This document shows positions 1 to 12,179 of a stretch of DNA of 64,000 nucleotides, one piece after another. This stretch comes from Varroa destructor (Eukaryota; Arthropoda; Arachnida; Mesostigmata; Varroidae). The stretch covers positions 33,819,472 to 33,883,471 of the forward strand of contig NW_019211455.1 of assembly GCF_002443255.2 (NCBI RefSeq), given 5' to 3'. The translations under genes and the position numbers were made by a program. The notes under the pieces were generated by a model. The model did no database searches. It was not told where the DNA came from and was given only the letters and a program-made list of their open reading frames with translations. The number at the start of each line of letters is the position of its first letter. Position 1 is the stretch's first letter.

Positions 1-976
1 GTATGTACTTGTATTCACGTTTTGCTACACTACTAATCTTCCTCATATATTTCTTTTATGACCTAAACCTTATTTTCATCTGTAATCCACGTCTTGTGAA
101 GTGCAGACCTTCCAGCCAAAGCACTTTTCCATCGCCCGAGATCTTAGTTCAATTATTGTTAGCTGTATTCTCATAAAAAGTAGCCAAGTAGAATAAAAAG
201 GAGAGCAGAGGAAATTAGTGAACTTCGATGCGTGAGGTTCGCAGCACTCAGAGATACGAGAAATACAAGACGAACTAATAGTCCAGTAAAACCGACAAAG
301 ATAGTGGAGGTTACGTTAGCTTAAATAGTGGTAAGAAAATAATAATAATAAATTAGTAAGTCAATTGGGCGGCATCATACTTCATCTGTATACTTATGGG
401 TCAGTGGGTGCGTTAGCTGTTGGTAAATTATTAGAAAGCTCATATTTTTCTTCACCGAATATTTATCATCGGAAAAACGGGTAGTAATATTCCACATTTA
501 AAACACTAATGTAGTAAAGTAAAGCCCGTTGAAAGTATATCTGTATTATATATACCGTACACAGTACAATAAAATCTTAATTCTCAGTATGACCTCTCAC
601 ACTGAGAGAATCAGGCAGAACAAATTTAAGTCCGTATACTGTACCGTTATTTTGGAATAATTACTTGTGTATCTTCACAACAGATCCACAGGCTATTAAC
701 ATCAGGGACCTTAGACGAGAGCACTGATACCAGCTTTGCAGCTACAGGCCTCCCGTCTGTACAAGTTCATCACTGTCTTTGACGGTGCAGTCTCGATAGT
801 TTAGACAAACGTATAGTAATTACCATAGCTATGTGTTGAAATAAGCTATCGATTCATTCTTATCCTTTCTAAATTCTCCCTGTAGAAGAGGCGTCCTTTC
901 TTTGGGAAAACCGACTACGTTGTGAGGTTTCACTATGTTGTGAAGATCGACTACGTTCGATAGCTAAACATCTGTA
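1..976. other. Sequence downstream of the zinc-finger gene
   Basis: No convincing coding exon or RNA gene was seen here. On the minus strand this is the 3' flank of the zinc-finger gene and probably holds its 3' UTR. I did not find a clear AATAAA signal close to the stop codon at 977-979, so the 3' UTR end is unknown. Confidence 0.4.
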
Positions 977-1720
977 CTAGCTAAGGAAAGTCCTGGCGTT
1001 AGGCGGATGTGTAGCTTCGTGCAAGGCACATTCACGCTCCGAATCGTATAATGCCTCGCAATACGCACATTGGAAGCATCCACTGAAATCTGCAAGCCCA
1101 TTTTTGTGCGCTTCGAGATGGTTTCGAGCTCCCTCTTCATCGGTGAAGCATCGCCCACACACGGGGCAGGGATGCGCTGTCAGATGCGGATGGACGATTT
1201 CCATATGCCGTGTCATCTCAGCTACGTCGCCTGCCACCTGGTGACATTCAAGGCAGATCAGGTACAGCTGATGGGCGTTCTGCAGATGGCCACGGTAAAG
1301 AGGCAATTGGGTAAATGTCTCTCCACACATTTCACACTCGAACTGTTTCGTTGCCGTTGGAAGCAAAGACGATGGTTTAGCTACTGCCTTGGCAATAACC
1401 ACCTTTGGTGAAGTTTTACCGGCTGCTTTTTGGACTGGCGATTTAGGTAAAACCAATGACAGTGGCGGTACAGTTGGTGTGAGCATCGATGTAAGCGTTG
1501 TTGCCGTCGTTTGCGGAGTTGATGTAGCTATCGGAGTAATCTGAAGTGTAGCGCCACCAAGCAGACGAATTTTTTTTGCAGGAACAGCTGGTTCTGGCGA
1601 TAACGCAGGTCGGTTGTTATTGTGGACTTCCATATGCTTAACCAGTTGATATAAATTGGCGAAACTTTCTTTGCACATTGGACACGGATGACAGGTTACA
1701 GCCTGATGGTGACTCTGTTG
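977..1720 (-). CDS. Zinc-finger gene, last exon (fingers 4-8)
   Basis: The acceptor TTTCATCCATTTACAG precedes base 1720, in phase 0 with the previous exon. The exon encodes finger 4, a 93-residue Pro/Thr/Ser/Lys linker, then fingers 5-8 (CEMC, CLEC, CPVC and CAYC types) and ends with TAG at 977-979. The finger spacing is regular and there is no frameshift, so the exon is under coding constraint. Upstream bases 1721-1768 are also open in frame, but they hold the acceptor. Confidence 0.9.
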   Translation of the reverse strand, partial: QQSHHQAVTCHPCPMCKESFANLYQLVKHMEVHNNNRPALSPEPAVPAKKIRLLGGATLQITPIATSTPQTTATTLTSMLTPTVPPLSLVLPKSPVQKAAGKTSPKVVIAKAVAKPSSLLPTATKQFECEMCGETFTQLPLYRGHLQNAHQLYLICLECHQVAGDVAEMTRHMEIVHPHLTAHPCPVCGRCFTDEEGARNHLEAHKNGLADFSGCFQCAYCEALYDSERECALHEATHPPNARTFLS

Positions 1721-4034
1721 CTGTAAATGGATGAAAGAATAAATCGAATGCCAGTTTACCTCGGACACATTCTTCTTACGTCAACAGCCCATTTACTAAG
1801 ACAATCCGTTTTTCGGATTTTCTCGGTGTTTCGGGAAAAACAGGTTATACTCTCAATTGTTCGAATTTGATCCTAGCTGAGATTTAGAGATCTTCTCAAG
1901 TTGATTGAGTTGTAAATATAAGTTTACCATGCAGTTCTGCTTGAGCAACGTCAACATCCTTACGCTCCTATCCCGCAACCTACTTAAAATATATCTTCAC
2001 CGCTCGCACAGCCAATTTTTTTGTTCAGCTAGAATGCAGGCTATCGAGGGTTAAGCCATTCACATGTATCTTCGTTACCGTAAAAGAAGCGTATGTAAGT
2101 TACCTTGCCTTTCTTTCATAGCACGAACCGGTATTAAGCCTACCTGTATTGAAGCTCGGTGATTGTGACTGTTGCTTCCGTTATGGCTAGGATGATGTTG
2201 GTGAGTCCGCATATGCTCGTTATAGCTGTTCATCGTCTCAAAGGTGAGACCGCAAAAGCAAGAGACGGCGTTTAAGGAGCGCTTTTCGAGGCGCCGCCTT
2301 AACTGAGGACTGGGATCTCCCAGTGTTTGGTTGTGCGCTCCCTCAACGTGATATTTCAGCACGTATTTGTTCTTAAACATCTTGTCGCAAAATGGACAGG
2401 GTAATCTACGGAAAGCAAGCATATTAGATGAGAAAATGTAGCTTTCTGTTCACTATTTTTTTCAAACACGGGAACATGATGTAGAGAATAACAGACTATT
2501 TTCAGCTGGTCATTTGCGGTTACTCAATACTGTTTAAATTTAATGGACTCGGAAATTAATCAAAATGTTGTAAAAATCAATTCGTAATGATTCCGGTTTT
2601 TTTTTTTTTTTAATGGATACGACAACGGCTGTTTTGGTTGTTCAGATGAGCTCCAGTGGTTAATTTTTTCAAGACTTTTTGCACCTTTTGAATTTTTTAG
2701 ACGTCTTGAGCCCCTAGGATCCTCGGGACTTCGAGCCTGCCGTTGGCCCAAAATTTAATTCTGCTGGATTTTTGTACCGCGCGTATTTGCGCGGCACCTG
2801 CGTAGGTTACTACTGAATTGTTTTTTTACTGCTTAAGGAAAGAACATTTTGAAGGTGACTACTAGTAGGCGTTTTAGGTCCTAAATTGAAGCTGTAATCG
2901 AGGTAAACTGAGGATACATTGAATAAGCTTGCAGTGCAAACATACTTTCAAACAACAATTTCAGCAAGTACAAAAGCTGTTTAAAAAATTTTATTATCCC
3001 GATACAATCCTAAAAACCATTCAACAAAAAAGTTTTTATTTAGATGATGCGCCTGGTAGTTACATGTATATGATCTTTGGTATTTTTTATGATCCGTGGA
3101 TTACGCTGACATTTCCAGCATACTTTTGTCAAGCCTGTATTCGGTTGGGTAGTGCTACCTTAATGCACGTTTAACATTAACTATATCTCGTGTAAAACCT
3201 TTAACATTGCAAAATCATTCTGCTACAGTTTTATCCGTTACAATTAAATAATTCATGAGATCAAGGAAACATTATTTGTTTACCAACATTTTTCCTAATG
3301 CAACACAAGAACGAGACCCATTTTGTCCTTGGAGGCGATACGGCTCCATGACATAAACGGTCATAAGGCCGTTTCGCCCCCTAGCATACCAGCGTATGAT
3401 ACTGTACCGCTATAATTATCTTTGCTCTAGCTAGTAGTTTTTTTTCCACTTGCTCATTAGTAGTTTTGAAAGAATTCAACGGGTAAGCGCGACGCATTTA
3501 TAATAATTAAGCACCTACAAACCTTTTTTCCATGTGGCACTGCAGATGTATTTCCGTCAGGCTCTTGTGAGGAAATTGTTTATGGCAAACGCTGCAATAA
3601 AAAGGTCCAACGAGTCGCGTTTTTCCACGTTGATCGACGATTTCGCGTCCACCAAGGACTCGCGGCTCCGGCTTAGTCCCTCCCTGACCCGGACCCCCCT
3701 GGCGATCTCCACCAATTGATCCATCTACAGCTGTCACCGATATGGTTGCTATCGTGGCCACTGAGGGAGCCACCGCTGAAAAAGAAGATGCGTTCGCGGA
3801 GGCGGGTCCAGCAGGAGCCACAACAGACAGAAGTGGAGACAACGCTGCTGCAGCGGCTGCTGCAGAGGCTCCAGTCATTGTCTCCATGCCGGCAGTTGCT
3901 GCTGCTGCTGCTGTCGTTGCGGAACCACCGCCGTCGTCTGCCGAGGCCAAATACTGAAAATGAGAACACCCAAAATGACTATTTGCTAATGCTAGCGGCA
4001 TGACCGCTACCATCGTTATCATCATCATCATCAC
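977..4034 (-). CDS. C2H2 zinc-finger protein, eight fingers (3 exons, 5' end uncertain)
   Basis: Likely nuclear DNA-binding protein; target unknown. Exons on the minus strand are 4034 (or 3953)-3523, 2405-2144 and 1720-977. The junctions agree in phase (2+1, then 0). If translation starts at the Met at 4034 the protein has 505 residues. Fingers lie near residues 145-170, 172-195, 218-239, 269-291, 385-408, 412-435, 441-463 and 474-496. All have the 12-residue spacing between the second Cys and first His. Finger 3 has only one residue between its cysteines. Residues about 35-130 are an Ala/Ser/Thr-rich stretch with poly-Ala, and residues 292-384 are a Pro/Thr/Ser-rich linker. The run of Met codons at 4034 and the strong splice acceptor at 3954-3956 make the annotated start doubtful; a start in an upstream exon is quite possible. 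I cannot assign an orthologue. Confidence 0.85.
2144..2405 (-). CDS. Zinc-finger gene, second visible exon (fingers 2-3)
   Basis: The acceptor is CTTTCCGTAG before base 2405 and the donor is CAG|GTAGGC after base 2144. The 262-base exon starts by completing a split Arg codon and ends in phase 0. It codes for a normal finger directly after finger 1, then a finger with a Cys-x1-Cys pair, then a His/Ser/Asn-rich tail. The open frame continues past the donor to 2075, but the phase of the next exon supports the donor at 2143. Confidence 0.85.
3523..4034 (-). CDS. Zinc-finger gene, first visible exon (finger 1)
   Basis: The frame is open from Met 4034 to the donor after base 3523 (GTTTGT). It encodes an Ala-rich region followed by finger 1 (C-x2-C-x12-H-x3-H). 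The sequence just before base 3953 reads like an acceptor with a pyrimidine tract (TTCTCATTTTCAG). The real exon may therefore be 3953-3523, a multiple of three plus two bases, with the 81 bases upstream being intron. Confidence 0.8.
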
Positions 4035-6420
4035 TGCCAGTACGATGACGCTGCTGACGTCAAATATTTTGCTGCTACTGCTGCTAGTAAACTACGTTAT
4101 AGAAGCAATGATGCGACTTAAGGCATGTCCGATTCACCTACAACTAGGCGTGGGACATCCAACGCATCTTAAAGAACGCCTTTCTGCAGTTGACGTTGTA
4201 AATTGAGCATTAAGGAAAATTTAAAACGTAATATATTAACATCACTTGCTCAATTCTGATAATGGAAGTTAATAATAAACACAAAAACAATATAATAATC
4301 CTCTGCGCAGACACTGTTGGTAATGAACCAGGAGGTCCATAGAAAGTAAAACTTTATTTCAGCAGTGGAGTAGTCCTGAGGAGGCCGCAATAACTATGGA
4401 TAACTTTTGTGCAATCTGCGTACCAGAGTATATCATAACTTTAGATTCGTTTAAATTAAGTAAGTTAACTAGCGGCTACGTCAATTTGATGGTTTTATGA
4501 AACCACGAAACGTTAAAGGTGTACTTCAGTGAATCTCAAAGCATCTACGATTACCGCTCTCAAACATTTTTGGTTAATAACCGAATAAAGGATGTCGACA
4601 TAGTGACCGTATTCATAAGTACGCGATTTCACCATTTTTGATCATTGAAAACGAACTTAAAACAAATACCGTCTGAATCATCATCGTCGTCGTCCTCGTC
4701 GTCGTCGTCGTCGTCGTCGTAATTTATTTATCTTACCAGTCGTCATCGAAATGGCAAAAATAAATATAGCCCCTTCTTACCAACGCAGTAGCTTATTATC
4801 AATTATTGCCAATATTAAGGTGCTTATTTTTCAATATGTATCACATACTTTAGCCATACTTTAGTTACAGTTAGCTTTGAATTCCGCTCAAAGTCTTTCA
4901 AATATTTTACCTAAATTTAACCATGTGTTCTGTCTAATTTCATTTTTTCATAGATATTATGATAGGTAATAGATCTTATGCCATTATCAGTCGACTAAGT
5001 AATTTTTCACTAGGCTCTTTTTTCGAATAATACCACTTCGTTCTCTGCTGCGTTATGTAGTTATACCATGTGCTCCATAACCGACCTGCTTCTTGGTTTC
5101 AATATATCAATCTTTGGTGATCCTTTGAACTACTTTTGTCTTATGCTTATATAGGTTTATAGACCTTCATGGAGGTATTTCGCCGCACTTCAATTTCTGG
5201 AATTTAGTTGAATATGTTCTTTAAAAAAGTGGATCTCATTCTTCCCATATGCTGCAAAATCAACCGGATTCAGCAAAGCAGGAGGACCAGAATTAACTGT
5301 AGGCACATACTATTTTTTTAACCGTGCCTCCGCTATGTATCAATAGAATTTTTTATTCTCATTGCGGTAGATTCACTACTTCTTTTCAACATATTGAATG
5401 TGGAACCGTTGAATTTCCGATTTAAAAACCAAGGGCCACTGGTTCTACTTTCGCAATAGGACATATGCCTCCAGCACACTAAGCCCATGAGCTGAGTACT
5501 GATAAGGTAGGCACATATTATTCAAAAGCGAGCAAAGTTCGTATGTTTTTCATGTATTTCCAGTATTGAAAACGGCCTTTGTGGTTATTTTTGGTGAACG
5601 AGCTTTATCCAACGAAAAGCATACGCTTAGGAGACTCGTTTCCATGTGTGAAAGCTGAGAAAGTTCTCGTGAGGTTCAGAATTGCAGGCCCTAACTAGCA
5701 ACCCTACAAAGTTTGGTTGTCAATGTTGCTGGGCAGAGCTTAACTAATTTACATTAGACTAAAAACACTGAACGCTATCATAGCTAAAAAGAAAACGTTT
5801 TAGTTCTGCTTGAATCGATGTGGCACACAACGGCAACACCTGACGAAGAGCGCCAGTTGACAAATGCACTTTTCGCAGTGATCGGCTGTGCCCAACCGTC
5901 CCGCTGTTCAAAAATTACTGGCTACAAATAAAATATACTGCACATAGCAGCAGTGGCGTCTGCAGTGCCGTAAACATTGGCAAACCGGCACGTCTTTAAG
6001 TTTATCCATATTTTCCGCTATTGCTCAAGATAACTGAACTAAAGTTTGTATGTTAATGTCAAAGAATGTCAGTCTTAGTTATTTTCCCATGTGTATTTCA
6101 CGCGTGTACACTCCTGCGTAATGGACGCATATTTAAGATTTCGGCCGCAAAGTCACACGCGTGAAGCGACAGATAACCGGTTTGCCATCGCTGGGTACCA
6201 ATATGTCGTTAAAACCCAAAGCTTTGTGTTAAACAAATCATTACCATACACAGTCAATAGCTAAAAGTCTGAGAATACAAGCAGGTAAAACGCAGGTTAT
6301 TGATTGGTCGAAATTTCACTGCGGATAATCAGCGCTAATATACTGTAATTTACATTAAAAAGCACATCTTGATGCGGCTGTTTATGTTGCCGAGAATTAG
6401 AAGACGCATCTCGAACCACG
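4035..6420. other. Non-coding stretch upstream of the zinc-finger exons
   Basis: Likely intron or flank of the zinc-finger gene. It contains ATC- and TCG-type trinucleotide repeats but no reading frame with domain or splice support. Confidence 0.4.
4678..4720. repeat. TCG/TCA trinucleotide microsatellite
   Basis: A run of TCATCG and TCG units with one interruption (TCC), outside any supported coding exon. Confidence 0.9.
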
Positions 6421-6435
6421 TAATATTGTTACACA

Positions 6436-7676
6436 CAGACCAGCCCATGCGTTGAATTGCTTAGACATGCTGGTGAGATGGCTTACTAATCCGTTCGAAC
6501 TAGCCATTGCACAGGTCTTAGGCCCACAAAATAGACGAGAATGATAGAATTTTTACGATGCAGCATATTTTTCGCTGGTTGACAGGTAACGAAGCAGCTT
6601 TCGATACCGCAAGTAACGTCCTCACATTTTTTCTACCGATTTATAGAGCGGTTCAGCCTTTTCCAATCGTTAGCGCTGACACAATTCGAGAAAAGCTGAA
6701 AAGTTCATTAATTGTGCTCACCCCCTATGGGCTCCAAAAGCTAGGAATTTGCTACAACAGGCTAGGAATTTTCGAACTGTCTGACGAGTCCAGTGCGGAA
6801 ACTCACTCTAGTGCTCAAACGCACGGCGTTCCAAGTGTCTTCGAAATGAATATAGCGCTATCAATAATACAGTTGCTACGAAAAAGCTATTTAAAAATCC
6901 ATAACTATAGTGCTTAACGTTTTCGAAGCGCCTGCTAGCACACCCACGATATCATTCTCTAGCGTACTATAACGTGCAGCAGAATTTCTACAAATGGAAT
7001 AGGTCACAGGTTGTCCGGAAGCAAACAGTGATGCTTATGTTTCCCTTTCAATATCGACTAAGACTAAGGTGATATTGTGCAATCGTTACGGAACATCGAC
7101 AAGCAAGATAAAGTACTTACAGCTGGACCCAAATCTGAATAATTATTTTTACGATAGAGTCGCTACCAACATAGCAATTCGATTTATCGAAACTGTTGGC
7201 CGACTCTGGGTCTATGGATGGACTAGGTTATTAAACAAGTACCTAGGAACCATAGACTTGTTAAAAAAAAGCTCAAGCCGTCCACAGCAACATCGGGTAT
7301 CCTACACCGCGGATGTCGTAGGCAAACGCCTACAGCGCAAGCGTCTAAAGCAACTGTCCGTGTCAGGCTGGCGACAGTCACGCTCGACTGCCTCCACGTT
7401 CATCGGCACTACGGCCGTCACCACTGGCCTGGCAGCAGCAGTTCAGAGAGCAGTAGGAAATGCACACGGGCCGCACTGGAACCAACCCGACCCGCCACCC
7501 ATCGGCCAATCGAGACGCCGATTTCATTAACTTCCACGTAAGGATGTAGTCGAGAGCACAAGCAGTAGCAGCAACAGCAATAGAGACTTCGATGGCTTCA
7601 TAGTTATGCCTGCAGAAGGAACATTCTCAAAAATAACGTCGGCTATTTCTGACCCTGTAACCGCCCGCATGTTATA
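6436..7676 (+). pseudogene. Cluster of open frames, possible decayed coding region, unidentified
   Basis: Several consecutive plus-strand stretches are open and protein-like but in different frames: 6558-6917 (119 residues), about 6916-7070, 7069-7530 (153 residues) and about 7550-7675. The last ends with residues like DFDGFIVMPAEGTFSKI before a stop. The 7270-7660 part is higher in GC than its surroundings. The frame changes without obvious splice sites suggest a decayed retrocopy or transposon, but I recognise no family. It could also be chance, since no domain or motif is visible. Confidence 0.25.
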
Positions 7677-7679
7677 ATT

Positions 7680-10600
7680 CTCTCTGTTAAACTTGAGAAA
7701 AGACTGATACGAAAGTGATAAATTCTACTGATTCCCTACAAATTGGAAACTAGCTCCGTTTATTCAATGGTTAAGAACAGAAGTTAGTGATAGGAAAAAT
7801 GAAAAAAAGAACGATGAAAAAATTAGTGATTGGTGGAGTAATCTAATCAAAAAGGACATTTCACTCTTAATGGTACATATATACACGCACGTGGTGGCTC
7901 GAAAGTCTTTCTGCAGTCGGAGAAGCTTTATATTTATTGTTGAAATAGCAGGATATACGCACACGGTGAAGAGCGGATATGACTATTCAATACATTCAAG
8001 ACATCCTAATTCATCTAGCGTGAAAACATAGAGGAGCTACAATGGTTCATCAAACTGGTTTTCTTTACAAATATGCAAATACCCTGTGATATGCTTATAA
8101 AATGGTACTATAATAGTGTGCGAATGATACTGGAGTGCACAGTTTAAATCCCCTCTCCGTTTCAGTAATTTGTGTATTTCCTGTTACCTTGACAGATGCG
8201 AAGCGAAGACTTTCCCACAGTCCAGAAACGCTTGGGCCATATATATATATATATATATACATGTGTGTGTGTGTGTAATGTTTGAATTATATTGCAAACA
8301 TGTTATTAGTAAGGGTCTGCATTGGCATTTGGCGATATTTTCTACGCCCTAAACGCTTTTCCTGTTTTAATTGCATTCGCTAAGATAACTAATTTTAATT
8401 TTGAGTCATAAGTTGACTATGGCTTGGGGGAATGTTCAGGAAAATTCGCAATATACATATTCCGAAAGCGGGTTAAAAGTAAAGTAATTGTAGGCAACCA
8501 TGGGGCCCTCCCGACGTGCATGCTGTTATCGCAGAAGCCACAAAAGTAAGCCTATAATAAAGTCTAATAATATAAACATAAAAGTCTGCCTACGTAAGTG
8601 TGGATATCCATTAGCATTTCTAGCACGAAATAAACTAGTTGATTCCATTATTTATTTTTCTTTTCAAAGAGTTGATCAATTATATTTTATCTTACGATAT
8701 ATTGATGTGGACCTTTTTGCGAGAAACACTTCTGATACTTAAAGCAGAAAGAGTGTCGATTACAATGTTAAAGAAAAAAAAAAAAAGAAACATGTAAAAC
8801 TATCGTCGCGATAGAAAAAGATGCTCGCTCGATGGAAGCATGTAATATTGTGGGTCAATCATTACACATAAATACAGACTCGCTCTTTGCATCAAGCACA
8901 ATTAAAAGAAATGCTTACGCCCATAATTTAAAATAGAAACCTTCTTAATATTTTAACACCATTATCTAAAGTCACCATCTGCAATAGCATTTCGTAAGTT
9001 TAATATCTCTATCCTTTTCTTAACTATGTAAACGTCAGACAGGCGGCGACGTTTTGCACGCGAAAATATCCATCATAAGCGACCCGCTTTTTTTTTTTTA
9101 TTTATTCACGATACTTACAGCGCGTCGTAGAAAATAAAAACTTCCATGAACGTAATGTAACAGCCAGCATTCAATACACGACTGATTGTGCAATCAAGTT
9201 CATTATTATTATCATCAGTAGTAGTAGTAGTACCATGATAATAGATAGCACTACTGCTACGTGCATTTCAATGCGGTTGTACGTAGGCTAAGCCAGAACA
9301 AAAACGAGCATCATTCTTTCACTAGCTTGCCGGATCACTCGGTCGTTTGTTCATGTGGGGTTCAAATCGACACCCGAAGCAATGGCTTGTTTTAGGGCCG
9401 CTGTCACAACTTTCGGCTTCAAGCTTCAGCTGCTGTTGGTATCACGCCCGAAAAGCAGCAGCTCCAGTGAATAGCCGCATCGTTATGGTGGTGGTCGTCT
9501 GTCGATCTCACCAGATTAGCCAGTCAGCCTCGCACAATCCAAGGTCCAACCCCTTCTTTCAAATAAACTAACATCGGCAGGTGTGCAGTTTGTAAGAACT
9601 ATTTGGCCATAAGCGATATAATACTGCAAACCATGCTTTCTCCTTGGACATAAAAGTATTTCCCGCGGACTTTATATATGGTAATATATGATTATTAATT
9701 AGTTCTAAAAGACCTTAACGTGCAGGACGATGAACTGAGATATTTACTTCAACTTTTCCAACAAACATTTTTGACACATCTTAGTTGTTTTCATTGACAC
9801 CAAAAAGGGGGCATTTAGACAAATATATTCCTATGACCTTATCGAAGGAAACGATCCATGTGAATCAACACATATGCCGATTTCTTTTTTCGTCTGCTAT
9901 GTGATAGCTCATGAAAGAGTACCAATGCAATGCGACACATGCCAAGCAGTGAATTTTCCATACCTTCCTAGGATAATGTAAAACATCATTTTTCCGAATC
10001 GGATCCAACGCTTTAATAAATCTAGAAAAGCGTGATAGCTAACTCATATCCACCCACGACCACATTAATATAATCAAAGACACTCTCAAAAATACGAAAA
10101 GAAAACAGCAAATGCAGTATATCCAATACTGAATGAAAGTGGATTCCGTCTTTTGTAATAGTTTCTTACTAGCGTGTGCCTACGCCACCGTGCTACCTAC
10201 CTTTAAATGAATTATGCAGTAGCGAAGGAGACGATCAGGCATCCATTTTAACATGGCTTTATAAAGTATGGAAGCTTTTATATATGAGAGCTTGTACGTG
10301 TCAACTAGGCTTGCATGAGCAGTCTCAAGTAAAAGTTGTCGCCACAGAGTGATCAAAATCAATTATCACAAGCAACGTTTATCATATTCTTGTCCCAATT
10401 TGGAATTAACTATGCGCAATTCCACCATCGAGACAACAAACCAGACATAATAGCTGAGACTAAAAACATTTTTTAAAATCAGCGCCTTGTGATGTAAGCG
10501 GCATTGAATATTTTAGGGAAGCGCTCTTTTCCATATATGCACAATAACTGTAAGCCTATCAAACGAGATAGCGAAAATGTCTTTAATATATCTAAATAAG

Positions 10601-10870
10601 CGGTCGGTGTTAGGATTCGGAAAAAGGCAATTAGGCCCGAGGAAGCCTGCAGTTATGTTCAGCATTTTATACTGCGTAATGAAACAGCGAGTCTGCAAAT
10701 ATATTTTTAATTACAAGCGGGGAAATCGGCATGTTAGGTATGTATCATTTGAATAAATCATCCTTGAAAGCACTACACAATACATAAGTAACAACGTTAT
10801 TTTCACGAGCATTAGGTTGAAGAAAGTTTTTTGCTGCACACAAGACACCACACTTTTCCTTCTTGTAACA
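7680..10870. other. Non-coding stretch with simple repeats
   Basis: No supported gene. It holds an AT/GT microsatellite at 8239-8276, a short A-rich run near 8769-8785, and a GTA run near 9221-9235. Short open frames here have no splice or domain support. Confidence 0.4.
8239..8276. repeat. AT then GT dinucleotide microsatellite
   Basis: An (AT)n tract passes through TACATG into a (GT)n tract. Confidence 0.9.
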
Positions 10871-10879
10871 TTAAGTTAT

Positions 10880-11505
10880 TATGTTATGTGTCCCTCATCA
10901 TTGTCTACGACTTGTTACCATCTTTCTATTAGATGATATACCCCGCTTCGCTAGACGGTGACGGGTTTCGTTTCAAAGAAGCTTCCGAATCATTGTTAAT
11001 CCGCGCTGAAAGTTTGGTTACGAAAGTGAACGAAAAAGATGAAAATCCTGTGCCGGAAGGCTCAGAGAATATGAAGGGTGCGCTGAAATCTCCCGTTCAA
11101 ATTTCAGAAGAGCAGCTTTGACGATGTCTTCCGCGTGCCCCCTTGCGTTTTCATAGAGCAGGATGGCCTAACCTCGCTTATCGGATTTTTTCTCTTAAAT
11201 AACCTAATTGATTTGATGCAACTGGTCCAAATAAACGTGCCGATCACCCGTTTCGCTCGTGACAGGCAATCCCCAGTTAATGAGGTTTTTGCAGCCCTAC
11301 CAAACGCAAAGCTTAATCTCTCTTGGATGAAGGTCTCCTTGGGTCCTGAGTCTTGACATCTTTCTTAGAGTCATTTCGATTTCGAATTCATGTTGACATA
11401 CAGATACTACTCCTCGCCACGAGTGACAATTCTGTGCAAAAATCAGCTCAATACCGGGCAAACCGTTGTGGTGGTCATCGTCAAACTCAAACGGTCGGCC
11501 GGACA
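10880..11505 (-). mobile_element. Mariner-type transposon remnant 1 (broken transposase)
   Basis: Minus-strand pieces match mariner transposase in the expected order. They are an N-terminal SGRPFEFDDD segment near 11505, an IVTRGEE segment (usually VTGDE) near 11425, HPREIKLCVW near 11300-11330, a YLDQLHQIN piece near 11210, and then one long stretch at about 11170-10960. That stretch has LLYENARGH, HPSYSLSLP and DFHLFRSLS. The spacing from the E of YEN to the D of QDF is 34 residues, the mariner D34D spacing, but the usual Asp of HDN is Glu. The C-terminal end is seen as IERW-stop-QVVDNDEGH near 10885-10925. In-frame stops, frameshifts and an internal deletion make it dead. No inverted ends were recognised. 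Confidence 0.8.
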
Positions 11506-12179
11506 CCCTTAGTCCCAGGTATCGTTTTCAGGTTTGACAAACCACTCTTAAGCGTCTCTTATAATGAAGCTAGTGCTTACCAAATTGAATTTGCATTCAG
11601 GACACGGTACCGTTACAACGGTCTGATTGGGTAGAACCCTTTCGAACGCTGTATAAACAGAAGGAAAATGCAAAAATGATTTGGTTAAGCATAGCAGCTT
11701 GCTCCTGTACCTTACAGTGCTATGCTGTGACCTAACGCATGCCGGAAACTACTTCATGTAGCATAAATTTCCTTTTAATGATCGAACAATGCTTAGCGTC
11801 GGATAATACCCAGGGTTCTGTTGCGTTCCTATAATCTGCGAGCACGTTGCGCAAGTTGCTGTTTTAACTGGAGAAAACCGAGAGATTAATCCATTTATAC
11901 CAATGGGCGTTAGAAGTGACTAAAAACATGCTTGAAGAGAAAAAATTATATTCTTTATGATATTTACTTTTATGTCATGGTTTGCCGATAGTCTAGATAG
12001 AGAAACTGATAAGAAAATGAAAAGAAACAAGATGAATTCGAGATAGAAAGATAAAATCGCATATAGGTAAGAGTCTATACGATAGATAACTGTAGGTCGT
12101 TATTCAGCACACTGCTAAGCCTTTCATTTAACCTAGCGATAGATGACCTTCTTGAAATAGGATTTCAGTATTATTATTA

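Noticed and set aside
1070..1411. 113-codon plus-strand frame
   Set aside because: Antisense shadow of the last zinc-finger exon.
3673..4003. Other open frames over the first visible zinc-finger exon (95-98 codons)
   Set aside because: Shadows of the GC-rich alanine-coding sequence; only the minus frame leading into finger 1 has domain and splice support.
10933..11634. Plus-strand frames of 62, 73 and 93 codons
   Set aside because: They lie antisense to or next to mariner remnant 1, whose transposase motifs are on the minus strand.
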